The position numbers were made by a program, and so were the translations under genes. From assembly GCA_937862735.1 (NCBI GenBank), contig CALMDH010000328.1, positions 1 through 64,000 on the forward strand: DNA of 64,000 bases, read 5' to 3'. Positions within the stretch are counted from its first letter, which is position 1, and every line of letters begins with the position of its first letter. Below, one piece after another: positions 40,263 to 48,971 of the stretch. The notes beneath the pieces were generated by a model. It was not told where the DNA came from, searched no databases, and saw only the letters and a list, made by a program, of their open reading frames with translations. Source of the stretch: M0108 sp937862735. Its GTDB lineage: Bacteria > Pseudomonadota > Gammaproteobacteria > Chromatiales > Chromatiaceae.

Positions 40263-41240
40263 ATGATCGAACTGACCATCCACATCCTCAACTACCGCAC
40301 CCCGGACCTGACGTTGGCCTGCCTGGGCACCCTGGCGGCGGAACGGCGGAACTATCCCCATTTCGACGTGATCCTGATCGACAATGCCTCCGGCGATGAC
40401 TCTGTCACGGTATTGAACAGCGCCTTGGATCGGGAGGGCTGGCGCGACTGGGTCCGGTTCCTCCCACTGGAGCGGAATCTGGGCTTTGCCGGGGGCAATA
40501 ATTACGCCATGCGGCTGATCCTGGAGCGGGAGGATGGTCCGCCCTTTCAACTTCTGCTCAACAGCGACACCCTGGTGCACGCGGACTGTCTGCGCACCTC
40601 CATCGAGTGGATGAAAGACCACCCGCGAACCGGCGCCTTTTCCTGCATGTTACGCAACGCCGATGGCTCGGTGCAGAACGTCTGCCGGCATTTCCCCCGC
40701 CCCGACCGGGAAACCCTGCGCGCATTGGGATTGCCCTACCTGCTGCCCCGGCTCTTTGCCTGGGCCGATCCCGATGATCCCGGCTGGGATCGGGAAACCG
40801 CCCGGGGACGGGCCGTCGACTGGATCGGTGGTGCCTTCATGCTGGTGCGATCCGACGCCATCCGCCAAGCCGGGCTCATGGATGAGCGATTCTTCTTTTA
40901 TGGCGAAGACTGCGAATGGTGTCACCGGCTGTGGCGTCACGACTGGGAGGTTCGCTTTGACGCGGTCCCCTCCATCACCCACCTGGGGGGTGCCTCGTCG
41001 GATGCCAGTCGTCTCCTGGACCAACGCCGCCAACGCCTGATCTGGCGGGCCCGCTTTCAGGTGCAGCGGGCCTGCTATGGGCGCTGGGCGGAGTATTGGG
41101 TGCGCTTCGTCTATGTCCTGGCCTTCGCCACCCGGCTTGCCTGGCTGCGCCTCTCCGGCCAGCAGCGGACGCCCAAATACCAGGGCGTGCGATCCAACCT
41201 TCAGGTCCTCACCCATTCCCTCGCCGCCGAGCCATCATGA
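40263..41240 (+). CDS. GT2 family glycosyltransferase
   Basis: 325 residues. GT-A fold with IHILNYRTPDLTLACLGTL at the start, DNASGDDSVTVL, NLGFAGGNNYAMR, LLLNSDTLVH (metal-binding DxD equivalent), GGAFMLVRSDAIRQAGLMDERFF and FYGEDCEWCHRLW. This is the rhamnosyltransferase-like subgroup acting in the cytoplasm on lipid-linked sugars. Donor unknown. It overlaps the following GT4 gene by 4 nt (ATGA), indicating coupled translation. Confidence 0.9.
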   Translation: MIELTIHILNYRTPDLTLACLGTLAAERRNYPHFDVILIDNASGDDSVTVLNSALDREGWRDWVRFLPLERNLGFAGGNNYAMRLILEREDGPPFQLLLNSDTLVHADCLRTSIEWMKDHPRTGAFSCMLRNADGSVQNVCRHFPRPDRETLRALGLPYLLPRLFAWADPDDPGWDRETARGRAVDWIGGAFMLVRSDAIRQAGLMDERFFFYGEDCEWCHRLWRHDWEVRFDAVPSITHLGGASSDASRLLDQRRQRLIWRARFQVQRACYGRWAEYWVRFVYVLAFATRLAWLRLSGQQRTPKYQGVRSNLQVLTHSLAAEPS

Positions 41241-42349
41241 AACCGCGTCTTCTCATTGCGTTACCTGGCCTGCACGCCGTCGCGCGCGGCGCTGAAACCG
41301 CCTTCGAGCAGCTTGGCGTTGGTTTGAGCGAGGAAGGCTTTGACGTCACCCTGATGGGTACGGGCCCCGCCCGGCCAGGCCAAGCCTATGGCTGGCTGCA
41401 AGGGCGCATGGTCCCGCGGGAGCGGTTCCGCAACTGGCCGTCCATTCCGCCCCTGCGCTCCGAATACCGGTGGGAGGAACTGACGTTCGTCCCTTCCCTA
41501 TGGCAAGCCTTCGACCCAAGCCGGTTCGATCTGACCATGACGTGCAGTTATCCCTTTGTGAACTGGGTGCTGCGAGCCAAGCGCAAGGCGGGTCGCCCCT
41601 TGCACGTCTTCGTCACCGAGAACGGGGACTGGCCCGCCTATGCGGGAAATCGGGAATACCGCTGGTTCGGCTGCGATGGTCTGGTCTGTACCAATCCCGT
41701 CTACCAGCAGCGCAACCAGGAGCGTTGGCGATGCGCCTTGATTCCCAATGGCGTGGAACTCGACCGCTTCACCCCCGGCCCCGCCGAACGCGCCGCTTTT
41801 GGTTTGCCTGACGGGGTACCCCTGGTGTGCATGGTCAGCGCCCTGATCCCGTCCAAGTTTCCCCTCGAAGGCGTCAGGGCGGTTGCCGCCTTGCCCGGCG
41901 CCCACCTGCTACTGGCGGGTGACGGCCCCCTGCGTGAGGAATGCGACCGGCTTGGCCAGGAGTTGCTGGGTCCCCGTTATCGGCGCGTCACGGTCCCCTC
42001 GGACCGCATGCCGGCGGTCTATCGTTGCGCCGATGTGTTTCTGCATCTGAGCCGCGATGAAGCCTTTGGCAACATCTATATCGAGGCTGCGGCCTGTGGC
42101 TTGCCCGTGGTGGCCCACGACACGCCCAGCACCCGCTGGATTCTCAAACATAGCGGTCGGTTGTTGGATACCGCGGATGCGGACGCCCTGGTCCGCGAAC
42201 TGACCACCGCCCTGGAAAAGCCCCTGGACGCGGCCCAGGTACAAGCCACGCGGGAGGATTTGCGGGCGCGTTTTTCCTGGCCGGTGATCTGCCGTCAATA
42301 CGCCGACTTTCTGCGCGCCCTGCTGGCGGACCAGGGCTCCGCTGCCTAG
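41237..42349 (+). CDS. GT4 family glycosyltransferase
   Basis: 370 residues from the ATG that overlaps the preceding stop. N-domain: LLIALPGLHAVARGAETAFEQ, followed by DVTLMGTGPARPG. C-domain: VCMVSALIPSKFPLEGVRAV, LLAGDGPLREECDRL and the EX7E box in SRDEAFGNIYIEAAACGLP. A retaining GT-B enzyme; the donor cannot be read. It is convergent with the next glycosyltransferase, with only 39 nt between the stop codons. Confidence 0.9.
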   Translation: MKPRLLIALPGLHAVARGAETAFEQLGVGLSEEGFDVTLMGTGPARPGQAYGWLQGRMVPRERFRNWPSIPPLRSEYRWEELTFVPSLWQAFDPSRFDLTMTCSYPFVNWVLRAKRKAGRPLHVFVTENGDWPAYAGNREYRWFGCDGLVCTNPVYQQRNQERWRCALIPNGVELDRFTPGPAERAAFGLPDGVPLVCMVSALIPSKFPLEGVRAVAALPGAHLLLAGDGPLREECDRLGQELLGPRYRRVTVPSDRMPAVYRCADVFLHLSRDEAFGNIYIEAAACGLPVVAHDTPSTRWILKHSGRLLDTADADALVRELTTALEKPLDAAQVQATREDLRARFSWPVICRQYADFLRALLADQGSAA

Positions 42350-42388
42350 GGGATTCCCTGAGATATCCCGATTAGATACCCGGGGATG

Positions 42389-43708
42389 TCAGACATCCTC
42401 CATTTGCAGAGGACAGGAGAAATGCGGTTTCGCGCCTCGCCGGGTCATCCAGTCATAGATCTTCATTACCTGGCCGGCCTTTGCCTCCCAGGTATAGAGT
42501 TGCCAGGCGCGACGATAGGCCTGTTCAGCCAGCTCATCCAGCCGATGGGGGCTGGCGACCACCTGGTTGAGGACCTCGCGGAAGCCGCTAATGATGCTGG
42601 CGCGGGAACCCATGGGAACCAGAAAACCGGTCTCCGGGGTGACGAGATCCCGGGGGCCGCCGTAGGCGACGACGGCGGGCACCAGCCCCACCGCCATGGC
42701 CTCCAGGGCAACGGCGCCGCCAAACTCACGGATGCTGGGGAAGGCGAACAGGTCCATGGTGATGAGTTCTTGCTGCACGCGGGCATGGTCGATCCAGCCC
42801 GTCAATTCAGCGCCACTCCCTAACCCCTCCCGCGCGATGATCGCCTCCAGGGCGGGGCGCTGGGGGCCATCCCCGATGATTTTCAGGATGACCTTACCTT
42901 CCCGGATGAGATCCGCCGCCGCTTCCAACAGCATATCCGCCCCTTTGTAGGGGACCAGCCGTCCGATAAAGGCTACCCGGAGGGGCAGGGTGGCGGGGTG
43001 GGTCCGGCGCAGATTGAAGCGCGCGGGGTCGATGCCGTTCTCCGGGATATAAAAACATTTCGGATGAAATTCGGCGGCCTCCAACTGCAAGGTATCGCGG
43101 GAACCGACAATGATTGCCGCGGCATGGCGGCGGGTGGCGCGGGCACCCGGCAGCACCTTGTAGAGGGAGCGGATATAGCTCAGCCATTCCCGTTCCTGGC
43201 GTCGCGCGGCATCGAATTCCCGGGGCCAAGGCACGCCCCCATTCAAGGGGCCGAGGATGAAGGGGACGCCGGCCCTGGCGCAGCGTCGGGCCAGAAGGCT
43301 GGGTGCCGTGGGGCTCAGGGGGGTGAGGCGATGGACGATGTCGTACTGATGCTGTTTGATGGCCGACGAAAAACGCCGCCAGACGAGCCACTCGAAAAAG
43401 GGATAGGTCAAGGCGGAGAGGGCCGTCAGGGTCGTCCACCCTTTACCCTCGCCGCCCCTCAACAACGAGGCCAGCCGGTAGACGGGCTTGGCGACGGCCT
43501 CGGAATCGATGGCGGTGAAATCCCGCCCCTCGACCAACCCCGCCCGCTCCAGGGCCGGCTGATTGCGCTGCTGGGTGACGAGATGGCCATTGACCCGGCG
43601 CAGCAGGGCCCTGGCATGGGCCCAACCCACCAAGGGAACGCTGACCCATTCCGGATTGCAGGCCTCGGCAATGATAAGGACGCGAAGCGGGGTGACTGAC
43701 TGCTGCAT
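42389..43708 (-). CDS. GT4 family glycosyltransferase (minus strand)
   Basis: 439 residues. The ATG at 43708 (MQQSVTPLRVLIIAEACNP) begins the recognisable domain; the frame is open 68 codons further without homology. Motifs: VPLVGWAHARALLRR, RLTPLSPTAPSLLARR, FILGPLNGGVPWP, then RVAFIGRLVPYKGADMLLEA, KIIGDGPQRPALEAI and FPSIREFGGAVALEAMAVG (EX7E). The GPLNGG stretch is found in capsule glycosyltransferases close to the AglL/WcaL type. It faces the preceding gene tail to tail. Confidence 0.88.
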   Translation of the reverse strand: MQQSVTPLRVLIIAEACNPEWVSVPLVGWAHARALLRRVNGHLVTQQRNQPALERAGLVEGRDFTAIDSEAVAKPVYRLASLLRGGEGKGWTTLTALSALTYPFFEWLVWRRFSSAIKQHQYDIVHRLTPLSPTAPSLLARRCARAGVPFILGPLNGGVPWPREFDAARRQEREWLSYIRSLYKVLPGARATRRHAAAIIVGSRDTLQLEAAEFHPKCFYIPENGIDPARFNLRRTHPATLPLRVAFIGRLVPYKGADMLLEAAADLIREGKVILKIIGDGPQRPALEAIIAREGLGSGAELTGWIDHARVQQELITMDLFAFPSIREFGGAVALEAMAVGLVPAVVAYGGPRDLVTPETGFLVPMGSRASIISGFREVLNQVVASPHRLDELAEQAYRRAWQLYTWEAKAGQVMKIYDWMTRRGAKPHFSCPLQMEDV

Positions 43709-44195
43709 AGTGGGCCTGAATCGCCCGCATGACCGCTGATAAGGGTCAATCAGGGATAACGCGGAAGGGGCTGATGAATCCTCACCGGCGCGGAGGGGAT
43801 GATGGCGCTGGCAAAACAATGCTGATCCGGAGGGTACACATAACCCAGCCGTGCGACAAGCCGGCGGGAAAACTGGCGGGAAAGTTGATCGCCGGCCCCC
43901 CTCCTCCGCCATCCTGCCCCTGGATCGTTCCTGGTGGGGCGGGCATCCAGCGGCTTATTCCGCCGGGGGCGGCAATCCGTTTTCCGCGTCCGGTCTTTGC
44001 GTCTAGAATGATCGGTGATCAGATCTAATCTGAGTACATCCTGGTCGTGGGCCACCACCTTGACCCGCGATCGCAGTGGTGTTTCTCTTCCTGACCGGGA
44101 TACAGCCCCATCAGCTTTATTGACCTTATTAGCCTTATCAGGCCTTACAGGCTTTTTAGCTTGTCTGGCGCCAAGGGCCAGCAGCAGGACAGTCC
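43709..44195. other. Intergenic region between divergent genes
   Basis: 487 bases, no gene supported. The part from 44030 to 44170 is less GC-rich and includes short repeats of CCTTAT(T/C)AG around 44118-44150. It must hold start signals for the genes on both sides; no clear promoter pair stands out. Confidence 0.4.
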
Positions 44196-44912
44196 GTGAA
44201 TATGGGTAATCATGACAGGGTGTATCCAGGCCCCCCTGGCGCCCCCGTGGTGCTGGTTGCTGCCGGCAGCGCGGCGGAATGCGCCGAACTGGCGGCCGCC
44301 TTGCCGGACTATACCCGCATTGCCGTGGCCTCGGCCCATGAGGCGGAACTAGTCCTGGCCGGCGGGGGGGTCGCGGTGGTGGTGGTGGCCACCGATCTGG
44401 CGGACATGGCGGGGCTGGAATGGCTTGGCCAATTGCGTCGCCGCAATCAGACGGTCATGCGCCTCTTCGCCCCGACCGCATCCAGCGAGGATCTGGCCAT
44501 CGCCGCCGTCAATCTGGCGGGGGTTTTTCGCTATGTCCGTCAGGCCACCGAGAAGGGGACCCTGGCCCAGGCGGTGGCGGAGGCCATCGAGGTGTCAGGG
44601 CACCGGAGTGGGCCCCCCTGCATGCGCGAGGCGGTGGCCAAGACCATCAAGGCCCATGCCCAGTGCCGAACCTCCAAGGAAGGGTGTCTGGTGCAGGAAC
44701 AGCTGGATCGGGCACCCCTCCCGGAGAGTCTGCTCCGTCGTCTCAGCAGCCAAGTGGGTTGGACCAGCATGGGTATCCTGAGCATGTCGATCTTTTTGTT
44801 CAGCGCCCTGGTCATGGGCATTGGGGTTTTCAGCATCCTCTACATGATCAAGACCAGCCTGGGAATCGACCTGATTCCAGATTGGCACTTGCATGATTGG
44901 CTGACCCGGTGA
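44196..44912 (+). CDS. Receiver-like protein with C-terminal membrane anchor
   Basis: 238 residues from a GTG at 44196 with AGGA 5-8 nt upstream; an ATG at 44202 is possible. Residues about 15-125 have the alpha/beta pattern of a response-regulator receiver (VVLVAAGSAAECAELAAAL, VVVVATDLADMAGLEWLGQL, NQTVMRLFAPTA, GVFRYVRQATEKG). In place of the phospho-acceptor Asp it has VVVATDL, so the site may be shifted. A single strong membrane helix pair lies near 190-222. It precedes a GT2-acetyltransferase gene by 10 nt, suggesting a membrane-tethered regulator of polysaccharide synthesis. Confidence 0.6.
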   Translation: MNMGNHDRVYPGPPGAPVVLVAAGSAAECAELAAALPDYTRIAVASAHEAELVLAGGGVAVVVVATDLADMAGLEWLGQLRRRNQTVMRLFAPTASSEDLAIAAVNLAGVFRYVRQATEKGTLAQAVAEAIEVSGHRSGPPCMREAVAKTIKAHAQCRTSKEGCLVQEQLDRAPLPESLLRRLSSQVGWTSMGILSMSIFLFSALVMGIGVFSILYMIKTSLGIDLIPDWHLHDWLTR

Positions 44913-44922
44913 GGGAGCTCTC

Positions 44923-46557
44923 ATGAAAGTGGCATCTCCCTCCGCCCAGTCCCCCGAACCCCCTGTTGGTCTGGTGGTGATCGGTCGAAACGAGGGCGAG
45001 CGGTTACGCGACTGTCTGGTTTCCTTGGCCGGTCAAGGCGAGTACCTCGTCTACGTGGATTCCGGTTCCAGCGATGGCAGCCAGGCAGTGGCGGCGGGAC
45101 TGGGGGCCGAGGTGGTTGAGCTGGATCTCAGCCAGCCCTTTTCCATGGCCCGGGCCCGCAACACGGGTCTTGCCCGCTTGCGGGAACTGGCGCCGCGACT
45201 GGAATTCGCGCATTTCTTTGATGGCGATTGCCAGGTCGTACCCGGTTGGGTGGAGCAGGCCTGGCGCTATCTGGCCCCCCGTGCCGGGGTGGCCGCGGTC
45301 TGCGGCCGCCGCCGCGAGCGCTACCCGGATCGCTCCCTCTACAACGCCATCGCCGACCTGGAGTGGGATGGCCCCACCGGACCCGTCGCCGCCGTGGGGG
45401 GGGACGCCCTGTACCGGATCGACGCCTTTGCCGCGGCCGGCGGCTTTAACGAGGCCCTGATCGCGGGCGAGGAGCCGGAGCTGTGCTGGCGCCTGCGCCG
45501 CGCCGGTCACGAGATCCATCGACTGGGTCAGGACATGACCCTGCACGACGCCCAATTACTGCGGTTTCGTCACTGGTGGCGGCGGATGGTGCGCGGGGGG
45601 TACGGCTCCCTGGACGTGCTGCGCCGTTGCCAGGCCCTGGCGGGCCAGGGCGGGGACCTGCCCTTCGCCACCATGGTGACCAGTGCCCGGCGCTGGACCC
45701 TGGGCTGGGGCGGCGCCACCCTGGGCCTGGCCCTGGGGCTGGCCTTGCCGTGGGGGTGGGCGGGGGCCTTATTCGGCCTGGGGGCCGGGGTGGGACTCTG
45801 GCTCGTTCAGGCTCTGCGCATCGCCCGCCCCGCCCGGCGGCTTCTGCCGGGGTGGCGGGCCCTGGCCTATGGCGGGCTGACCCTGCTGGGCAAGTGGGCC
45901 CAGCTCGTGGGCCAGCGGCGCTATCTGCGCGACCAACGACAGGGGCGGGCCGCTCAGCTCATCGAATATAAGGGTGCCGGTGCCAGTGCCAGTGCCAGTG
46001 CCAGGCCGGCATCCGACTGGCGGGCCGATCGGGCCCGCTATCCGGAGAGTGCTCTGGTCCGGGAACAATCCCTCTGGGCCATCGCGGTCTATCGATTCGG
46101 CCGCTGGAATGATCGCCGCCCACCAGGGGCCTCGCGCTGGCTGCTGGACCGGCTCTACTGGCTGCTGTTCCGGCTGGTGGAGACCCTGACCGGGGTCAGT
46201 TTCACCAAGGCCACCGAGATCGGTCCCGGCCTGCGCATCTTTCATTTCGGCAATATCTTCATCCACTCCAGGGTGCGGATGGGGGCCAACTGCACCCTGC
46301 GCCAGGGCGTCACCATCGGCAACCGGGAGGAGGGTGGACCGGTGCCGGTGGTGGAGGACGAGGTCGACTTCGGCGCCTATGCCCAGGTCCTGGGGGGGAT
46401 CCGTATCGGCCGGGGGGCCCGCATCGGTGCCATGAGCCTGGTTCTTCAGGATGTGCCACCAGGTTATACGGCGGTGGGTATCCCCGCCCGGCTGATCCCA
46501 CCCAGGGAGGAACGCGACCTGGTCTCTCCGGCCCCAACCGCCAGGGGCGAGGTCTGA
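44923..46557 (+). CDS. GT2 glycosyltransferase fused to serine-acetyltransferase-like domain
   Basis: 544 residues. Residues about 1-330 are a GT2 enzyme (VGLVVIGRNEGERLRDCL, YVDSGSSDGSQAVA, FFDGDCQVVPGW as metal site, AVGGDALYRIDAF, AGEEPELCWRL) with membrane-associated hydrophobic helices near 250-300. A GASASASAR linker coded by a microsatellite leads to residues about 365-530. These form a SerA/CysE-like left-handed beta-helix (TKATEIGPGLRIFHFG, IFIHSRVRMGANCTLRQGVTIGN, VEDEVDFGAYAQVLGGIRIG). It probably adds a sugar and an acetyl group to the same unit. Both domains look intact. Confidence 0.85.
   Translation: MKVASPSAQSPEPPVGLVVIGRNEGERLRDCLVSLAGQGEYLVYVDSGSSDGSQAVAAGLGAEVVELDLSQPFSMARARNTGLARLRELAPRLEFAHFFDGDCQVVPGWVEQAWRYLAPRAGVAAVCGRRRERYPDRSLYNAIADLEWDGPTGPVAAVGGDALYRIDAFAAAGGFNEALIAGEEPELCWRLRRAGHEIHRLGQDMTLHDAQLLRFRHWWRRMVRGGYGSLDVLRRCQALAGQGGDLPFATMVTSARRWTLGWGGATLGLALGLALPWGWAGALFGLGAGVGLWLVQALRIARPARRLLPGWRALAYGGLTLLGKWAQLVGQRRYLRDQRQGRAAQLIEYKGAGASASASARPASDWRADRARYPESALVREQSLWAIAVYRFGRWNDRRPPGASRWLLDRLYWLLFRLVETLTGVSFTKATEIGPGLRIFHFGNIFIHSRVRMGANCTLRQGVTIGNREEGGPVPVVEDEVDFGAYAQVLGGIRIGRGARIGAMSLVLQDVPPGYTAVGIPARLIPPREERDLVSPAPTARGEV
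45973..46002 (+). repeat. Hexanucleotide microsatellite, (G/A)GTGCC x5
   Basis: Two GGTGCC and three AGTGCC units in tandem, encoding the Gly-Ala-Ser-Ala linker between the two enzyme domains. In frame, so copy number would change only linker length. Confidence 0.8.
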
Positions 46558-46560
46558 ACA

Positions 46561-47832
46561 ATGGCCTCTCCACGCCTGCTCGTCATCGCCCCCTGGCTAC
46601 CCAAGCTGTCCGAGACCTTTGTCTATCGCGAGGTGTTGGGCCTGCGCGCCCTGGGGGTCGAGGTGATCAGCGCTTCGGTGCATGACCCCGGTGATCAATG
46701 GCGGGAGCCGGCCTTGCGCCAGTTGGCGGAGCAGGCCATCCCGGTCTATGGGGCTGGCCCCATGGCCATGCTGGTGGAGGCCCTCAAAGAGCTGCCCCGG
46801 CGCCCCCGGCAGACCCTGTCCACCCTGGCCCTGGCCCTGGGCGATGCCCTGGGGGCTCGGGAATTGCGTCCGCTGGCCCGGCTGAAGATCCTCTGGCAGT
46901 GCCTGGGTGGCCTGGCCCTGGCGAGCCGCTTGCGGGGGCGGGAGCCGGACCACCTCCATGCCCAGATGGCCCATGTCTCCACCAGCATCGCCATGTACGC
47001 CGCCCGCCAGATGGGCCTGGGCTTTAGCTTCTCCGGCCATGCCGCCGACCTGTTCCGGGATGCCTCCCTGCTCAAGCAAAAACTCCAGCGCGCGGATTTC
47101 GTGCGCTGCATCAGCCATTGGCACCGGGCCTTCTATCAGTCCCTGGTGCCGCGCCCGGACCAGGACTATCCGGTGGTGCGTTGCGGGGTGCCCCTGGACG
47201 GCCCCCAGCGCCAGCCCGACCGAGCCCTGAAGTCACCCCCGCTGCTGCTGGGGGTGGGGCGGCTGGTGCCCAAAAAAGGCTTCGACCTGCTGATCCGGGC
47301 CGTCGCCCTGGTCAGGGCCGCGGGTCAGGCGTGCCAGTGTCGCATCCTGGGCGATGGCCCCGAGGCCGCCGCCCTCCAGGCCCTGGTGACAGAACTGGGA
47401 CTGACCGGGGTCGTCGAGCTGGCCGGGGCCAGGGACAACCCTGAGATCCTCGCCACCCTGCCGGAGGCGGACCTCTTCGTCCTGCCATGCCGGACCGATG
47501 CCACGGGCGACAAGGATGGGATCCCGGTGGTGCTGATGGAGGCCATGGCCAGCGGCCTCTGCTGCGTCAGTGGTGACCTGGACACCATCCGCGAACTCAT
47601 TCAGGATGGCGAAAGCGGCTTTCTGGTGCCGGGGGAGGATGTCGAGGCCCTGGCGGGGCGGATCTTGCGGTTGCTCCAGGACCCCGACTTGCGGGAAGGA
47701 ACGGCCCGGCGCGGACAGGCCTGGGTCCGCCAGGAATTTGGCCTGGAGCCCAACCTGCGGCGCTTCCAGCAGGCCTTGCGGCATGCCTCGCCCCGCCGCC
47801 ATCCAGGCCGGGATCCGCGTGCTGGATCATGA
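46561..47832 (+). CDS. GT4 family glycosyltransferase, colanic-acid type
   Basis: 423 residues; start 4 nt after the preceding stop. It begins LLVIAPWLPKLSETFVYREVLGL, a signature of WcaL/AmsK-like enzymes, with HLHAQMAHVSTSIAMYAARQ and FSFSGHAADLF. The C-domain has GVGRLVPKKGFDLL, CRILGDGPEAAAL and the EX7E region in DATGDKDGIPVVLMEAMASG. It would act in the cytoplasm on the lipid-linked oligosaccharide. Tight spacing with its neighbour indicates a shared transcript. Confidence 0.9.
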   Translation: MASPRLLVIAPWLPKLSETFVYREVLGLRALGVEVISASVHDPGDQWREPALRQLAEQAIPVYGAGPMAMLVEALKELPRRPRQTLSTLALALGDALGARELRPLARLKILWQCLGGLALASRLRGREPDHLHAQMAHVSTSIAMYAARQMGLGFSFSGHAADLFRDASLLKQKLQRADFVRCISHWHRAFYQSLVPRPDQDYPVVRCGVPLDGPQRQPDRALKSPPLLLGVGRLVPKKGFDLLIRAVALVRAAGQACQCRILGDGPEAAALQALVTELGLTGVVELAGARDNPEILATLPEADLFVLPCRTDATGDKDGIPVVLMEAMASGLCCVSGDLDTIRELIQDGESGFLVPGEDVEALAGRILRLLQDPDLREGTARRGQAWVRQEFGLEPNLRRFQQALRHASPRRHPGRDPRAGS

Positions 47833-47971
47833 CGGGGGTCCTGGTTCCCACCGTCTTTGCCCTGCTTGCCTGGGGTAACGCCTTGTCGCCGTTAATCTTC
47901 CCTTAACCCTCACCGTAATCTGTTTCGCATCCCTCCCCTTAACCCTGCCCCTAACCCTGGTGAGATCACCC

Positions 47972-48892
47972 ATGACGGCCCCGCGCTACCTGCTCATCAC
48001 CCCCTGCCGTGACGAGGCGGCCTACGCCCGTCAATGCCTCGATGCGGTGCTGGCACAGACGGTGCCGCCGGCGCTCTGGGTCATTGTCGATGACGGCTCG
48101 AGCGATGAGACCCCGGGGATCCTGGCCGAGTACGCGGGCCGGGTGGACTGGATCCGGGTGGTGCGCCGGGAGGACCGGGGACGCCGGGCGGTGGGTCCCG
48201 GGGTGATCGACGCCTTCTATGCCGGGCTGGAGACCGTCGATCTCAACCAGTTCGATTTTCTGTGCAAATTCGACCTGGATCTGGATATTCCCCCGGGCTA
48301 TTTCGCCACCCTCCTCTCCTGGATGGCGGCGGAGCCCGCCCTGGGTACCTGCAGCGGCAAGCCCTATTTCTGGAGCCCCGACCACAGTCGGCTCATCAGC
48401 GAAAAGTGTGGCGACGAGATGTCCGTGGGCATGACCAAATTCTACCGCCGCGAGTGCTTTCAGGAGATTGGCGGCTTCGTCCGGGAAGTCATGTGGGATG
48501 GCATCGACTGCCACCGCTGCCGCATGCTGGGTTGGATGGCCTACAGTCGGGACGACCCCGAGACCCGCTTCGTCCACCTGCGGCCCATGGGCTCCAGCCA
48601 GCAAAGCCTCTGGACCGGGCGCATGCGCCACGGCTTCGGCCAGTATTTCATGGGCACCGGCCTGGCCTACATGACCGCCAGCGCCCTCTATCGCATGACC
48701 CGGCCGCCCCTGGTGGTGGGGGGGCTGGGGATGTGGTGGGGTTACGTGCGCAGCCTCTGGTCCGGCGCCCCCCGCTACGATGACCTGGAATTTCGCCGTT
48801 TTCTGCGTCGCTACCAGTGGTCCAGCCTGTTCCTGGGCAAGCGGCGCAGTACCGAACGCCTGCACCGGCTCGCCCGGGCCAGGCGGTCATGA
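47972..48892 (+). CDS. GT2 family glycosyltransferase
   Basis: 306 residues from the ATG at 47972 (MTAPRYLLITPCRDEAAY); a GTG four codons earlier is less likely. GT-A motifs: ALWVIVDDGSSDETPGIL, LCKFDLDLDIPPGY (the DLD metal site), GMTKFYRRECFQEIGGF and MWDGIDCHRCRMLGW. The substrate is unknown. The 139 nt before it contain telomere-like CTTAACCCT words but no gene. The next gene starts about 80 nt later. Confidence 0.87.
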   Translation: MTAPRYLLITPCRDEAAYARQCLDAVLAQTVPPALWVIVDDGSSDETPGILAEYAGRVDWIRVVRREDRGRRAVGPGVIDAFYAGLETVDLNQFDFLCKFDLDLDIPPGYFATLLSWMAAEPALGTCSGKPYFWSPDHSRLISEKCGDEMSVGMTKFYRRECFQEIGGFVREVMWDGIDCHRCRMLGWMAYSRDDPETRFVHLRPMGSSQQSLWTGRMRHGFGQYFMGTGLAYMTASALYRMTRPPLVVGGLGMWWGYVRSLWSGAPRYDDLEFRRFLRRYQWSSLFLGKRRSTERLHRLARARRS

Positions 48893-48971
48893 AGGCCCGG
48901 TTGATCCGTCCCCGGCTCCGCGTGATCAAGCCCCCCCTGGGGTTCCCTCTGGCGACCAGGGGGCTGGAACC

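Noticed and set aside
47833..47971. Telomere-like TTAACCCT words
   Set aside because: Only a few imperfect units in a short gap; no array structure and no link to replication.
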